In this document: one piece after another, positions 24,888 through 33,177 of the stretch | How positions within the stretch are numbered: the first letter of the stretch is position 1 | Layout: every line of letters begins with the position of its first letter | DNA from: Candidatus Zixiibacteriota bacterium | GTDB taxonomy: Bacteria; Zixibacteria; MSB-5A5; GN15; FEB-12 | DNA: 64,000 nt | NCBI GenBank assembly: GCA_034003725.1 | Contig: JAVEYB010000008.1 | Location: 62,001-126,000, forward strand | Direction: 5' to 3' | Translations under genes and position numbers: made by a program | Notes under the pieces: generated by a model | What the model was told of the DNA's origin: nothing | The model's database searches: none | Seen by the model: only the letters and a program-made list of their open reading frames with translations

Positions 24888-25238
24888 ATGCCACGCGCAA
24901 AAAATAGTGTTGCCGCCCATCAGCGCCACCGCAAGGTGCTGGAGAAGGCCAAGGGCAATTTTCAGGGTCGGCGGAAGCTTTACCGGTCCGCGCTGGAGAC
25001 GGTCAACAAGGGTCTGAAATACGCTTACCGGGACCGTCGCAACCGCAAGCGCGAGTTCCGCGCCCTCTGGATCGCACGGATATCGGCGGCGGCCAAGCTG
25101 TGCGGGACGAACTACTCGACCCTGATGAGCGGTTTGAAGAAAGCGGGGGTTGAGATGGATCGCAAGATGCTTGCCGATATCGCCGCCCGCGACATGGCCA
25201 CGTTCAGCACGCTCGCCGGCATGGCGACCGGGAAGTAA
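24888..25238 (+). CDS. rplT: 50S ribosomal protein bL20
   Basis: 116 residues, the standard length. Hallmarks are [60 protein letters not shown] and [20 protein letters not shown]. It binds 23S rRNA early in 50S assembly. The SD is AGGAGAG, and it lies 28 bp after rpmI. Confidence 0.97.
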   Translation: MPRAKNSVAAHQRHRKVLEKAKGNFQGRRKLYRSALETVNKGLKYAYRDRRNRKREFRALWIARISAAAKLCGTNYSTLMSGLKKAGVEMDRKMLADIAARDMATFSTLAGMATGK

Positions 25239-25255
25239 CGCGGTAGACGTCGATC

Positions 25256-26269
25256 ATGTCTCTTACCGAAGAGATAGCTCAATTAGAACGCGAAGCACTC
25301 GAGCGAATCGGCCAGGCCGATTCGCTCGATTCGCTTACGGAACTTCGTGTCCGTTATCTCGGGCGAAAAGGGCCGGTGCTGGCGATTCTCAAGTCGCTGG
25401 GCTCGCTGGATGCCGAGCAGCGCAAGGTGATCGGGGCGAAAGCGAACGCGTTGAAGCAGCGGCTGGAGGAGCGGCTCGAGCGGGCGGCGGCGGCGTTTGA
25501 ATCGACGGCCGGCGCGGCCGCGCTGGATCCGACCCTTCCGGGGACCGGGCAGCGGATCGGCGCGGTCCATATCGTCAACCGGGTGATGAGCGAGATCTGT
25601 CGGACGTTTTACGGCATGGGTTTCGAGATCGCTCACGGCCCGCACGTGGAGACCGACCATTACAATTTCGAGGCGTTGAATTTTCCGCCGGATCATCCCG
25701 CGCGCGACATGCAGGACACGTTTTTTGTCGAGGGTGATCGCCTGCTGCGGACGCACACGACGCCGGTGCAGGCGCGCGAGCTGGAGAAACGGACGCCGCC
25801 GATCAAGATAATCACTCCCGGCAAGACGTTCCGCAACGAGGTGATTACGACGCGGTCGCACGTATCGTTTCACCAGGTCGACGGATTTTTGGTCGACGAG
25901 GGCGTGTCGATGGCGGATCTCAAGGGGGCGCTGGTCGCTTTCTGCAGGGCGTTTTTCGGCGAAGAATTGAAACTCAAGTTCCGTCCATCGTTTTTCCCCT
26001 TCACGGAGCCGTCGGCGGAAGTCGACGTGCAGTGTTTTTTGTGTCGCGGTGCGGGCTGCCAGTTGTGCAAGTATACAGGCTGGCTGGAGATACTGGGCTG
26101 CGGCATGATTCACCCGAACGTACTCGAGACGGCAGGCTACGATTCGGAGAAGTACACGGGCTATGCGTTCGGGATGGGGGTGGAACGTATCGCGATGCTG
26201 AAGTATCGCATCAACGACATTCGACTCGTGTTCAACAACAACGTTCGTTTTCTCAGGCAGTTTTTATAA
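25256..26269 (+). CDS. pheS: phenylalanyl-tRNA synthetase alpha subunit
   Basis: 337-residue catalytic subunit of the alpha2-beta2 enzyme. The N-terminal coiled coil (residues 1-90) includes LTELRVRYLGRKGPVLAILK. The class II core shows VETDHYNFEALNFPPDHPAR, a 'LLRTHTTPVQ' segment, FRPSFFPFTEPSAEVDVQC and the motif 3 end GMGVERIAMLKYRINDIR. The Cys-rich stretch CFLCRGAGCQLCKYTGW is normal for this family. It sits 3 bp before pheT. Confidence 0.97.
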   Translation: MSLTEEIAQLEREALERIGQADSLDSLTELRVRYLGRKGPVLAILKSLGSLDAEQRKVIGAKANALKQRLEERLERAAAAFESTAGAAALDPTLPGTGQRIGAVHIVNRVMSEICRTFYGMGFEIAHGPHVETDHYNFEALNFPPDHPARDMQDTFFVEGDRLLRTHTTPVQARELEKRTPPIKIITPGKTFRNEVITTRSHVSFHQVDGFLVDEGVSMADLKGALVAFCRAFFGEELKLKFRPSFFPFTEPSAEVDVQCFLCRGAGCQLCKYTGWLEILGCGMIHPNVLETAGYDSEKYTGYAFGMGVERIAMLKYRINDIRLVFNNNVRFLRQFL

Positions 26270-26272
26270 ATC

Positions 26273-28657
26273 ATGAAGATATCGTATCGATGGTTGCTGG
26301 AGCTCACCGGTCTGGACTGGCCGGTGGAACAGGTTGCCGACCGGCTCACGCTGTGCGGAACGGCCTGCGAGGACATCACCCCGACCGCGCGCTTCATGAA
26401 AGGGGTGGTGGTGGGCGAGGTGCTCGACGTGCAGGCGGTGCCGGGGGCGGACAAGATTCGCCGGGCTACGGTCACTACCGGGAAAGAGACGTTAAGTCTC
26501 GTCTGCGGGGCGCCCAACGTGGCGGTCGGGCAGAAGGTACCGGTGGCGACGCTGGGGGCGGAGTTATCCGGCGGCCTGGTAATCAAGAAAGCGACCATTC
26601 GCGGAATCGAATCATCGGCCATGATCTGTTCGCAGGCCGAACTGGGAATATCCGACGATCATTCCGGTATCTGGGTGCTGGAGCCCGATCTGGCGGTTGG
26701 TCGGCCGCTGGCCGAGGCGCTGGATTTCGACGACTACACTCTGGATTTCGAACTGACCCCCAATCGCGCCGATTCGATGTCGGCAATCGGTATTGCGCGT
26801 GATCTTGCCGCGCTGGCCGGGGTGAAGATCAAATATCCGACCTTTGAAATCCGTGAGGGCGGCGGGAAATCGTCGGATTATATCGGCGTTCAAATTGACG
26901 CGCCGGATGCGTGCGGTCGGTTCACCGCTCGAATTATTCAAGGGGTGACGGTGGGACCCTCGCCGTGGTGGATGCAGAAGCGACTGATTGCGGCCGGGAT
27001 GCGTCCGATCTCCAACATCGTCGATATCACCAATTTCGTCATGCTCGAGACCGGCAATCCGATGCATGCGTTTGACTACGACCGGTTCGGATCAAAGACG
27101 GTGGTGGTGCGCCGGGCCCGCGACGGCGAGTCGTTCGTGACGCTTGACGGAAAGAAGCACGAGCTGATATCGGACAACCTGATGATCACGAACGGCTCGG
27201 AGAGCACGGGCGTGGGCGGCGTGATGGGCGGACTGAATTCCGAGGTCAGCGACGACACGTCGACGATTATGCTGGAAGTGGCCTATTTCGAACCCTCGAT
27301 CATCCGCCGCAGCCGCCGCCATCTCGGTCTGGTGACGGAAGCCTCGCAGCGGTTCGAGAAGGGTGTTGATCCCAACAACGTGATCTATGCGGGCAATCGT
27401 GCCGCTTACCTGTTTCAGGAGTTGTGCGGCGGGAAGGTCCTGGGCGGTGTGGTGGACAGTTACCCGCGGCCGGTGGCTCCGGTCGAGGTGACGCTGCGTC
27501 CGTCGAGGTGTCGTCAGATCACCGGGGCGGACTTCTCGACCAAGCGTATGAAGGAGATACTGACCCATCTCGAGATAGAAGTGACCGGGGATGAGCCCAT
27601 TACGGCAACCGTTCCGACGTTTCGTCATGACATCACTCGGGAGATTGACCTTATAGAGGAGATCGCCCGGATCGAGGGGTATAACGCGATACCGGATGCC
27701 GTGACGAATATCGGTCCGTTGTTTACGCCGACGCATGCGGGTGACCGGTTCGTGGAGGAAATTCGGGGGCTGATGACGGGGGCGGGGTTCGACGAGATGA
27801 TCGGTCACGGTTTGGCGGACAGCAAGGCCGCGGCGCGGCTGCATCCGGACATTCCGCAGCTTCGCATTATCAATCCGGTGTCAGAAGATCTGGACATCAT
27901 GCGAAACTCGCTGATGTTGTCGGCGTTGCCGGTGGCGGCGCATAATATCGCGCACCGGAATGTCGATTTGCAGATGTTTGAGATCGGTAAGGCCTATTTC
28001 CCTCCCGACGGCAGCGGTCGGTGGGTAGAGGCGGAGCGTTTGTGTTTGATGGTGACAGGGCAGACGCCCGGCAACTGGCGGGCGAAGGCGCGGCCGTACG
28101 ATTTTTATGATCTGACCGGCGCCCTGGAAACGTTGGGGCGTCATTTCCGTTGGCCGGCAATCAGTTACCGTCCCGTGGAGAAGTCTTACTTTGAGACCGG
28201 GCATGGTTTTGCGGTGACAGTCGGGAAGGTCGAGGCGGGGGAAGTGGGCGCTTTGAGCGACGCGGTTACCCGGTATTTTGACGTCAAGCAGCGAGTCTTT
28301 CTTGCCGAGCTGGACCTTGCGGCATTACTTTCGGTTAGTGGCGGACAGGCCACATTTGAGCCGCTGCCGACATTTCCGGCGGCACCTCGCGATATCGCAA
28401 TGATTGTGGACGAGGGGGTGCAGGTCGGGCGGATCGTGGGAGAAATCAAGGCGGTGGCCGGGGATTTGGCGGAGTCGGTCGAGTTGTTCGATCTGTATAC
28501 CGGCAAGCAGATTCCGGCGGGGAAGAAGTCGATCGCGATTGCGCTGGTGTATCGATTGCGTGACCGGAGCCTCTCGAGTGAGGAAGTCGAATCCCGGCAA
28601 CAAGCTGTGATAGCGGCCCTGAAGCAGAAGTTTAATGCCGAGATCAGGGATAAGTAA
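26273..28657 (+). CDS. pheT: phenylalanyl-tRNA synthetase beta subunit
   Basis: 794 residues. The tRNA-binding domain is at about 43-150 (VGEVLDVQAVPGADKIRRAT, LVCGAPNV). B3/B4 and B5 domains follow, including the editing region around NIVDITNFVMLETGNPMHAF. A degenerate synthetase-like core comes next. The FDX-ACB domain closes the protein (FPAAPRDIAMIVDEGVQVGR, VYRLRDRSLSSEEV). The start is 3 bp after pheS, and a ZapB-like gene begins 2 bp after the stop. Confidence 0.97.
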   Translation: MKISYRWLLELTGLDWPVEQVADRLTLCGTACEDITPTARFMKGVVVGEVLDVQAVPGADKIRRATVTTGKETLSLVCGAPNVAVGQKVPVATLGAELSGGLVIKKATIRGIESSAMICSQAELGISDDHSGIWVLEPDLAVGRPLAEALDFDDYTLDFELTPNRADSMSAIGIARDLAALAGVKIKYPTFEIREGGGKSSDYIGVQIDAPDACGRFTARIIQGVTVGPSPWWMQKRLIAAGMRPISNIVDITNFVMLETGNPMHAFDYDRFGSKTVVVRRARDGESFVTLDGKKHELISDNLMITNGSESTGVGGVMGGLNSEVSDDTSTIMLEVAYFEPSIIRRSRRHLGLVTEASQRFEKGVDPNNVIYAGNRAAYLFQELCGGKVLGGVVDSYPRPVAPVEVTLRPSRCRQITGADFSTKRMKEILTHLEIEVTGDEPITATVPTFRHDITREIDLIEEIARIEGYNAIPDAVTNIGPLFTPTHAGDRFVEEIRGLMTGAGFDEMIGHGLADSKAAARLHPDIPQLRIINPVSEDLDIMRNSLMLSALPVAAHNIAHRNVDLQMFEIGKAYFPPDGSGRWVEAERLCLMVTGQTPGNWRAKARPYDFYDLTGALETLGRHFRWPAISYRPVEKSYFETGHGFAVTVGKVEAGEVGALSDAVTRYFDVKQRVFLAELDLAALLSVSGGQATFEPLPTFPAAPRDIAMIVDEGVQVGRIVGEIKAVAGDLAESVELFDLYTGKQIPAGKKSIAIALVYRLRDRSLSSEEVESRQQAVIAALKQKFNAEIRDK

Positions 28658-28659
28658 TC

Positions 28660-28902
28660 ATGAGTGACAAACTTGCTCAGATCGAGGACCGGGTCGAGAG
28701 AGTCCTGCAGCTGGTTGAACGGCTTCGGGGGGAAAACCGCGCTTTGCGCGACCAGAACCGGTCGCTGAAGTCGGAGATGGCGGAGCTCCGTCGCGAGTTC
28801 GACGCTCTCGAGCTGACGTACAATGATCAGGCGGGGGCGGTGAAGACCAGGCTGACGTCGGTTCTTAATCGATTAGAAGAGCTGGAAGCCATAGGGCTTT
28901 AA
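28660..28902 (+). CDS. ZapB-like coiled-coil cell-division protein
   Basis: 80 residues predicted to be one uninterrupted coiled coil (LVERLRGENRALRDQNRSLK, EMAELRREFDALE), the size and shape of ZapB. Two bp after pheT and followed by zapA, a neighbourhood seen in other bacteria with this small gene. ZapB-type proteins associate with FtsZ through ZapA. The call rests on coiled-coil character and context, since sequence identity in such proteins says little. Confidence 0.65.
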   Translation: MSDKLAQIEDRVERVLQLVERLRGENRALRDQNRSLKSEMAELRREFDALELTYNDQAGAVKTRLTSVLNRLEELEAIGL

Positions 28903-28910
28903 GTTTTTTC

Positions 28911-28939
28911 TTGACAAGATTCTTATAATCCGGTATAAG
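28911..28939 (+). promoter_or_regulatory. near-consensus sigma-70 promoter of zapA
   Basis: TTGACA (28911-28916, 6/6), 17-nt spacer, TATAAG (28934-28939, 5/6). The AT-rich surroundings stand out from the GC-rich genome. The predicted start is near 28946, about 55 nt before zapA, which separates zapA-rny from the pheT operon. Confidence 0.8.
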
Positions 28940-29000
28940 ATTTTGTTAGATAGTGGGATAGGACGAAGAATATACGGAATTGGTATATAATCGGGACAGT

Positions 29001-29315
29001 ATGTCTGATCTGACGGTTGAGAATCGAGTAGTCGTCAGGATATTTGGCGAAGATTATCCAATAACCGGGGAAAATGATCCCAAATATATTTCCCGGATCG
29101 CTGATCTGGTTGATTCCAGGATGAAAGAGGTATCAAAACTCTCCCGTTCACACGCACGGGACAAGGTAGCGATTCTCGCGGCCATGTCGATCGCGTCGGA
29201 ACTTCACGAGAAAGGCAGCGCCCTCCAGGTGATGGAGGCGGGCTTTCAGACTCGTCTTGATACCCTACTCGGCAGACTGGATGAGGCCCTGCAGCAGGAC
29301 TCAGCGGTCGGCTGA
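29001..29315 (+). CDS. zapA: cell division protein ZapA
   Basis: 104 residues; bundles FtsZ filaments at the division site. The N-terminal beta hairpin (NRVVVRIFGEDYPITGENDP) and YISRIADLVDSRMKEV followed by VAILAAMSIASELH match ZapA. The C-terminal helix would pair in the tetramer. ATG at 29001 is preferred to an in-frame TTG at 28980, which adds a non-homologous heptapeptide. Confidence 0.88.
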   Translation: MSDLTVENRVVVRIFGEDYPITGENDPKYISRIADLVDSRMKEVSKLSRSHARDKVAILAAMSIASELHEKGSALQVMEAGFQTRLDTLLGRLDEALQQDSAVG

Positions 29316-29412
29316 GGACACTGTCACCGTCCATTCCAAAGCCTCTTCTTCCTACGCACCCTTTTCCATATAGACCATGTTCGTTCGGTCGTTGACCGGA
29401 CGGGAGGACACG

Positions 29413-30975
29413 ATGAACGTGCTGACCGCCTTGCTCATCGCGCTAGGCGTCGGGATACTCGGATTCGTGCTGGCGACAGTGCTGGCGCGTCGGGCCGACA
29501 AGAAGAAACTTGATTCGGCCGGCAACGAGTCGCGGCGCATCCTCAATGAGGCGCACAAGGAAGCGGAGATAGTCAAAAAAGAGGCGATCCTGGAGGCCCG
29601 CGAAACCTGGCTGAAGGAGAAGTCGGGGTTCGACAAGGAGATGGAGCAGCGGCGCCGGGAGGTTGAGAAAGCCGAGCGCGCGCAGGAGGATCGCCAGAAT
29701 GCTCTCGATAAAAGAATCGAGAGTTTTGAAAACCGAGACAGGGAACTCGCCTCCCGGGAGAAAAATCTGGCCCAGCGTCAGAAGGGCATAGAGATCCGGG
29801 AAGTCGAGATTGAAACGATAATCGCCTCGCAGAACGAGCGGCTCCAGAAAATCGCGCAGATGACGCCGGAAGAGGCCAAACGCCAGTTGATGGACAACAT
29901 GATCAACGAGGCCAAGATGGAAGCCGCGGCCCATATCAAGGAGATTCGCGAGAAGGCGGAACGAGACGCCGAGAAGGAGTCGCGGGAGATCATTTTGTCC
30001 GCCATCTACCGCTGCGCCGCCGACCACACGGTGGAGACGACGGTTTCGGTCGTCAACCTGCCGTCGGATGAAATGAAGGGTCGCATTATCGGGCGCGAGG
30101 GGCGCAATATTCGGGCGTTTGAGACCTGCACGGGGATCGACGTGATTGTCGACGACACGCCCGAGGCGGTGATCTTGTCCGGCTATGACCCGGTGCGGCG
30201 GGAGATTGCCCGCATGGCGTTAGAGCGGCTGATCTCCGACGGTCGGATTCATCCGACGCGGATCGAAGAGGTAGTGGCGAAGTGCCAGACCGAGATGGAG
30301 GTGATTGTCCGGGAGGCCGGCGAGCAGGCCTGTTTTGAGCTGGGCATTCACGGGCTGCATCCGGAAATCATCAGGCTGTTGGGCAAGCTCAATTATAGGA
30401 CGTCCTATGGCCAGAACGTGCTGGCTCACTCCAAAGAAGTGGCGATGCTGTGCGGTTTGATGGCCGCCGAGCTGGAACTCGACGCGGCGCTGGCGAAGCG
30501 CTGCGGCCTGCTGCACGATATCGGCAAGGCGATCGATCGGGAGACGGAAGGGACGCATACACAGATCGGCGCAGACTTCATGCGGCGGTTCCGCGAGCAC
30601 GATGCGGTCGTCAACGCGATAGAGTCGCACCATGGCGATGTGCCGATGCTCTCGCCGTATCCGGTGCTGGTGCAGACGGCCGACGCGGTATCGGGCGCTC
30701 GTCCGGGCGCCCGGCGCGAGCCGCTGGAGGCGTACGTCAAGCGTTTGCAGCAGCTCGAGGAGCTGGCCGACAGTTTTAAAGGCGTATCGAAGGCGTACGC
30801 GATCCAGGCCGGTCGCGAGGTGCGGGTGATCGTGGAAAACGAGTCTATCGACGATTTGGCGACCTCGGTGCTCGCGGGCGATATCGCGTCGCGGATCGAA
30901 GCGGAGATGCAGTACCCGGGGCAGGTGAAGGTGACGGTGATCCGGGAGAGCCGGTACACCGAGTTCGCGAAGTAA
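29413..30975 (+). CDS. rny: ribonuclease Y
   Basis: 520-residue membrane-anchored endoribonuclease that starts mRNA decay. One N-terminal membrane helix (residues 2-24) is followed by a long Glu/Lys/Arg coiled coil (to about 195). The KH domain is next (SDEMKGRIIGREGRNIRAFE). The HD domain (about 325-420) has VLAHSKEVAMLCGLMAAELE, CGLLHDIGKAID and the ESHHGDV stretch. ATG at 29413 is set by the SD GGGAGG and gives the standard N-terminus. RNase Y followed by ymdB is a conserved pair in Firmicutes and several other phyla. Confidence 0.96.
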   Translation: MNVLTALLIALGVGILGFVLATVLARRADKKKLDSAGNESRRILNEAHKEAEIVKKEAILEARETWLKEKSGFDKEMEQRRREVEKAERAQEDRQNALDKRIESFENRDRELASREKNLAQRQKGIEIREVEIETIIASQNERLQKIAQMTPEEAKRQLMDNMINEAKMEAAAHIKEIREKAERDAEKESREIILSAIYRCAADHTVETTVSVVNLPSDEMKGRIIGREGRNIRAFETCTGIDVIVDDTPEAVILSGYDPVRREIARMALERLISDGRIHPTRIEEVVAKCQTEMEVIVREAGEQACFELGIHGLHPEIIRLLGKLNYRTSYGQNVLAHSKEVAMLCGLMAAELELDAALAKRCGLLHDIGKAIDRETEGTHTQIGADFMRRFREHDAVVNAIESHHGDVPMLSPYPVLVQTADAVSGARPGARREPLEAYVKRLQQLEELADSFKGVSKAYAIQAGREVRVIVENESIDDLATSVLAGDIASRIEAEMQYPGQVKVTVIRESRYTEFAK

Positions 30976-31023
30976 GTGGTAGTTCCCGGCGCGCGGGAAC
31001 CTGGCCGACAGATATCGGTTGCT

Positions 31024-31064
31024 ATGTGACGGGAGATGTGGTAGTCTCCCGTCACATCTGTTTT
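31024..31064 (+). terminator. Rho-independent terminator after rny
   Basis: ATGTGACGGGAGA (31024-31036), 8-nt loop, TCTCCCGTCACAT (31045-31057), then CTG and four T. A perfect 13-bp stem. A smaller hairpin GTTCCCG/CGGGAAC lies just upstream at 30982-31000. Confidence 0.75.
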
Positions 31065-31138
31065 CGGACGGGAAGCCGGGGTGACGACGGACCAGCTCCG
31101 GCCTTTTGCTTTTTGATCCGTCGTAGAAAGTAGTCATC

Positions 31139-31969
31139 ATGTCCACGTTCAACTTGTTATTTGTCGCCGATATCTGCGGCAAGCCGGGTCGTCAGGCGGC
31201 GGCGCACATGATCAAGCCGTTGCGGGAGAAATACCAAATCGATTATGTCGTGGCGAATGTCGAAAACGCCGCGGGCGGGTTTGGCGTGACGCCGGAGATG
31301 TCGCGGAAGATGTTCAGCTACGGCATCAACCTGCAGACATCCGGCAACCACATCTGGGACCGGGTCGACATCCTCGATTATTTCAACGACAGCCCCCGGT
31401 TGATTCGGCCGGCCAACTATCCGTCGAGCGCGCCCGGCGCCGGGTCCTATATCGACACCGTCGGATCGGTCAAGGTGGGGGTGATCAACCTCATGGGCAG
31501 GGTGTACATGCCGAATCTGGACTGCCCGTTCCAGGTTGCCATGAGGGAGGTCAAGCGGATCCAGGCCCAGACGGAGATCATTTTTGTCGATTTCCATGCC
31601 GAGGCGACCAGCGAAAAGCAGGCGATGGCGTTTTATCTGGACGGCCGCGTGTCGGCGGTGGTCGGTACGCATACGCACGTGCAGACCGCCGACGAGCAGG
31701 TCAGCGCACGCGGGACGGCATATATCACGGACGCCGGCATGACCGGGCCCTACGACTCGATCATCGGCATGGAAAAAGGACCGTCGCTCGGCAGGTTTCT
31801 GACCGGGATGCCGAAGCGTTTCACGACCGCGACGGACGACGTGCGGCTGGCGGGGGTCGTGGTGCGGATCGAGGCGGCCACGGGCCGGGCGGTGGAGATG
31901 GAGCGGTTTGTCCTGCCGTTCAATATCGACGAGTATCAGCACAGCAAGCAGATTGAAGTCGGGGACTGA
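31139..31969 (+). CDS. ymdB: YmdB-family metallophosphoesterase
   Basis: 276-residue cytoplasmic phosphoesterase of the TIGR00282/YmdB type, with 2',3'-cyclic nucleotide phosphodiesterase activity in studied members. Metal ligands are visible in [45 protein letters not shown] and [12 protein letters not shown]; the family [16 protein letters not shown] stretch is intact. It sits downstream of rny, as in Bacillus, where the two are functionally linked. folD follows after 14 bp. Confidence 0.93.
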   Translation: MSTFNLLFVADICGKPGRQAAAHMIKPLREKYQIDYVVANVENAAGGFGVTPEMSRKMFSYGINLQTSGNHIWDRVDILDYFNDSPRLIRPANYPSSAPGAGSYIDTVGSVKVGVINLMGRVYMPNLDCPFQVAMREVKRIQAQTEIIFVDFHAEATSEKQAMAFYLDGRVSAVVGTHTHVQTADEQVSARGTAYITDAGMTGPYDSIIGMEKGPSLGRFLTGMPKRFTTATDDVRLAGVVVRIEAATGRAVEMERFVLPFNIDEYQHSKQIEVGD

Positions 31970-31983
31970 GGGAGACCGGAGCA

Positions 31984-32880
31984 GTGGAGACGGTGATAAT
32001 CGACGGCAAAGAAGTCGCCAAGGCGGTGCGGGGAGAACTGAAGGGGAAGATCGAAGCGTTGAAGACGGCGGGTGTGACGCCGGGTCTCGCGGCCGTCCTG
32101 GTCGGAGACGATCCCGCTTCCCAGACGTACGTTTCCTCGAAGGCGAAGGCATGCGAGAAGCTCGGGTTGTACTCCGAGGTGATCCGTCGACCGGCCACTA
32201 TCGCGCAGGAGGAACTTCTGGAGATCGTGCGGGGGCTGAACGGGAATTCGAGAATCCACGGCATCCTGGTCCAATCGCCGTTGCCGAAGCACATGGATGA
32301 ACTGGGCGTGACTCTGACGATCGACCCGGCGAAGGACGTAGACGGGTTTCATCCGCACAATGTCGGGATGATGTTGCTTGGCCGCCCTGGTCTGCTGCCG
32401 TGCACGCCGCACGGTATTATCAAGCTGCTCGAGTACTACAAGATTGACCCGGCGGGACGTGAGGTCGTGGTGGTCGGGCGCTCGAACATCGTGGGCAAGC
32501 CGGTGGCAGCGATCCTGATGCAAAAAGCGCCGATGGCAAACGCGACCGTGACGGTGGCTCATTCACGGACACCGAACCTGGCGGAGATCACCCGGCGAGC
32601 GGATATCCTGATTGCCGCTATCGGTCGCCCCAGGACGATTCTGGCCGACATGGTGAAGCCGGGGGCGGTGGTGATCGATGTCGGCGTAAACCGGGTTGAC
32701 GATCCGTCAGAAGAAAAAGGTTACCGTCTGGTCGGAGATGTTGATTACGACGCCGTCGCGCCGAAAACATCGGCCATCACTCCGGTACCGGGAGGGGTCG
32801 GGCCGATGACGATCGCGATGCTGATGTCCAACACGGTCGAAGCTGCCAGGATGATTGCCGGTCGGCAGGCGTTAAGTTGA
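31984..32880 (+). CDS. folD: bifunctional methylenetetrahydrofolate dehydrogenase/cyclohydrolase
   Basis: 298 residues; interconverts 5,10-methylene-, methenyl- and 10-formyl-tetrahydrofolate using NADP. Signatures are [20 protein letters not shown] (with the catalytic Lys in the YxxxK pattern), [37 protein letters not shown] and the terminal [20 protein letters not shown]. The start is GTG. It closes the rny-side transcription unit. Confidence 0.97.
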   Translation: METVIIDGKEVAKAVRGELKGKIEALKTAGVTPGLAAVLVGDDPASQTYVSSKAKACEKLGLYSEVIRRPATIAQEELLEIVRGLNGNSRIHGILVQSPLPKHMDELGVTLTIDPAKDVDGFHPHNVGMMLLGRPGLLPCTPHGIIKLLEYYKIDPAGREVVVVGRSNIVGKPVAAILMQKAPMANATVTVAHSRTPNLAEITRRADILIAAIGRPRTILADMVKPGAVVIDVGVNRVDDPSEEKGYRLVGDVDYDAVAPKTSAITPVPGGVGPMTIAMLMSNTVEAARMIAGRQALS

Positions 32881-33177
32881 CTGAGGGCAATCGATCGGGC
32901 CGGTAGCAAGGTTCCTGCCGCATATCTGCAAGGCCTTACACATTTTCAGACGAAATCTGTCGCACCGATACCGGTGAAAGGGGGAGGTCGGCAGACATTG
33001 ATCTTTTTTTTACTTTCACTTTTGTCAATAAGGCTTTTTGTTTAAACTACTTAGACAGCCGGCCGGCAGAACGGCCGGAGCGGAAATTTTTTCCGTATTT
33101 GTTTGGGGCTCATTAGGATACAGGGCATAGGGTTTGCTTGATCTAGAGGTATTGCGGCAATTTGGGATTGGCTATCG
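32881..33177. other. intergenic, two hairpins, no gene seen
   Basis: Holds CCGGCCG (33059-33065)/CGGCCGG (33072-33078) and directly after it CGGAAA (33081-33086)/TTTCCG (33090-33095). Upstream there is an AT-rich tract (33001-33050) with a partial -35 (TTGTCA, 33022-33027) but no good -10. The hairpins may be part of the leader of the next gene. No known riboswitch consensus was recognised. Confidence 0.45.

Noticed and set aside
29316-29412. 6S RNA gene after zapA
   Set aside because: In many bacteria ssrS follows zapA, but the gap is under 100 nt with no long bubbled hairpin.
32881-33177. riboswitch (e.g. c-di-GMP) in the long leader before the Ig-repeat protein
   Set aside because: Only simple hairpins are present; the conserved core sequences of known classes were not found.
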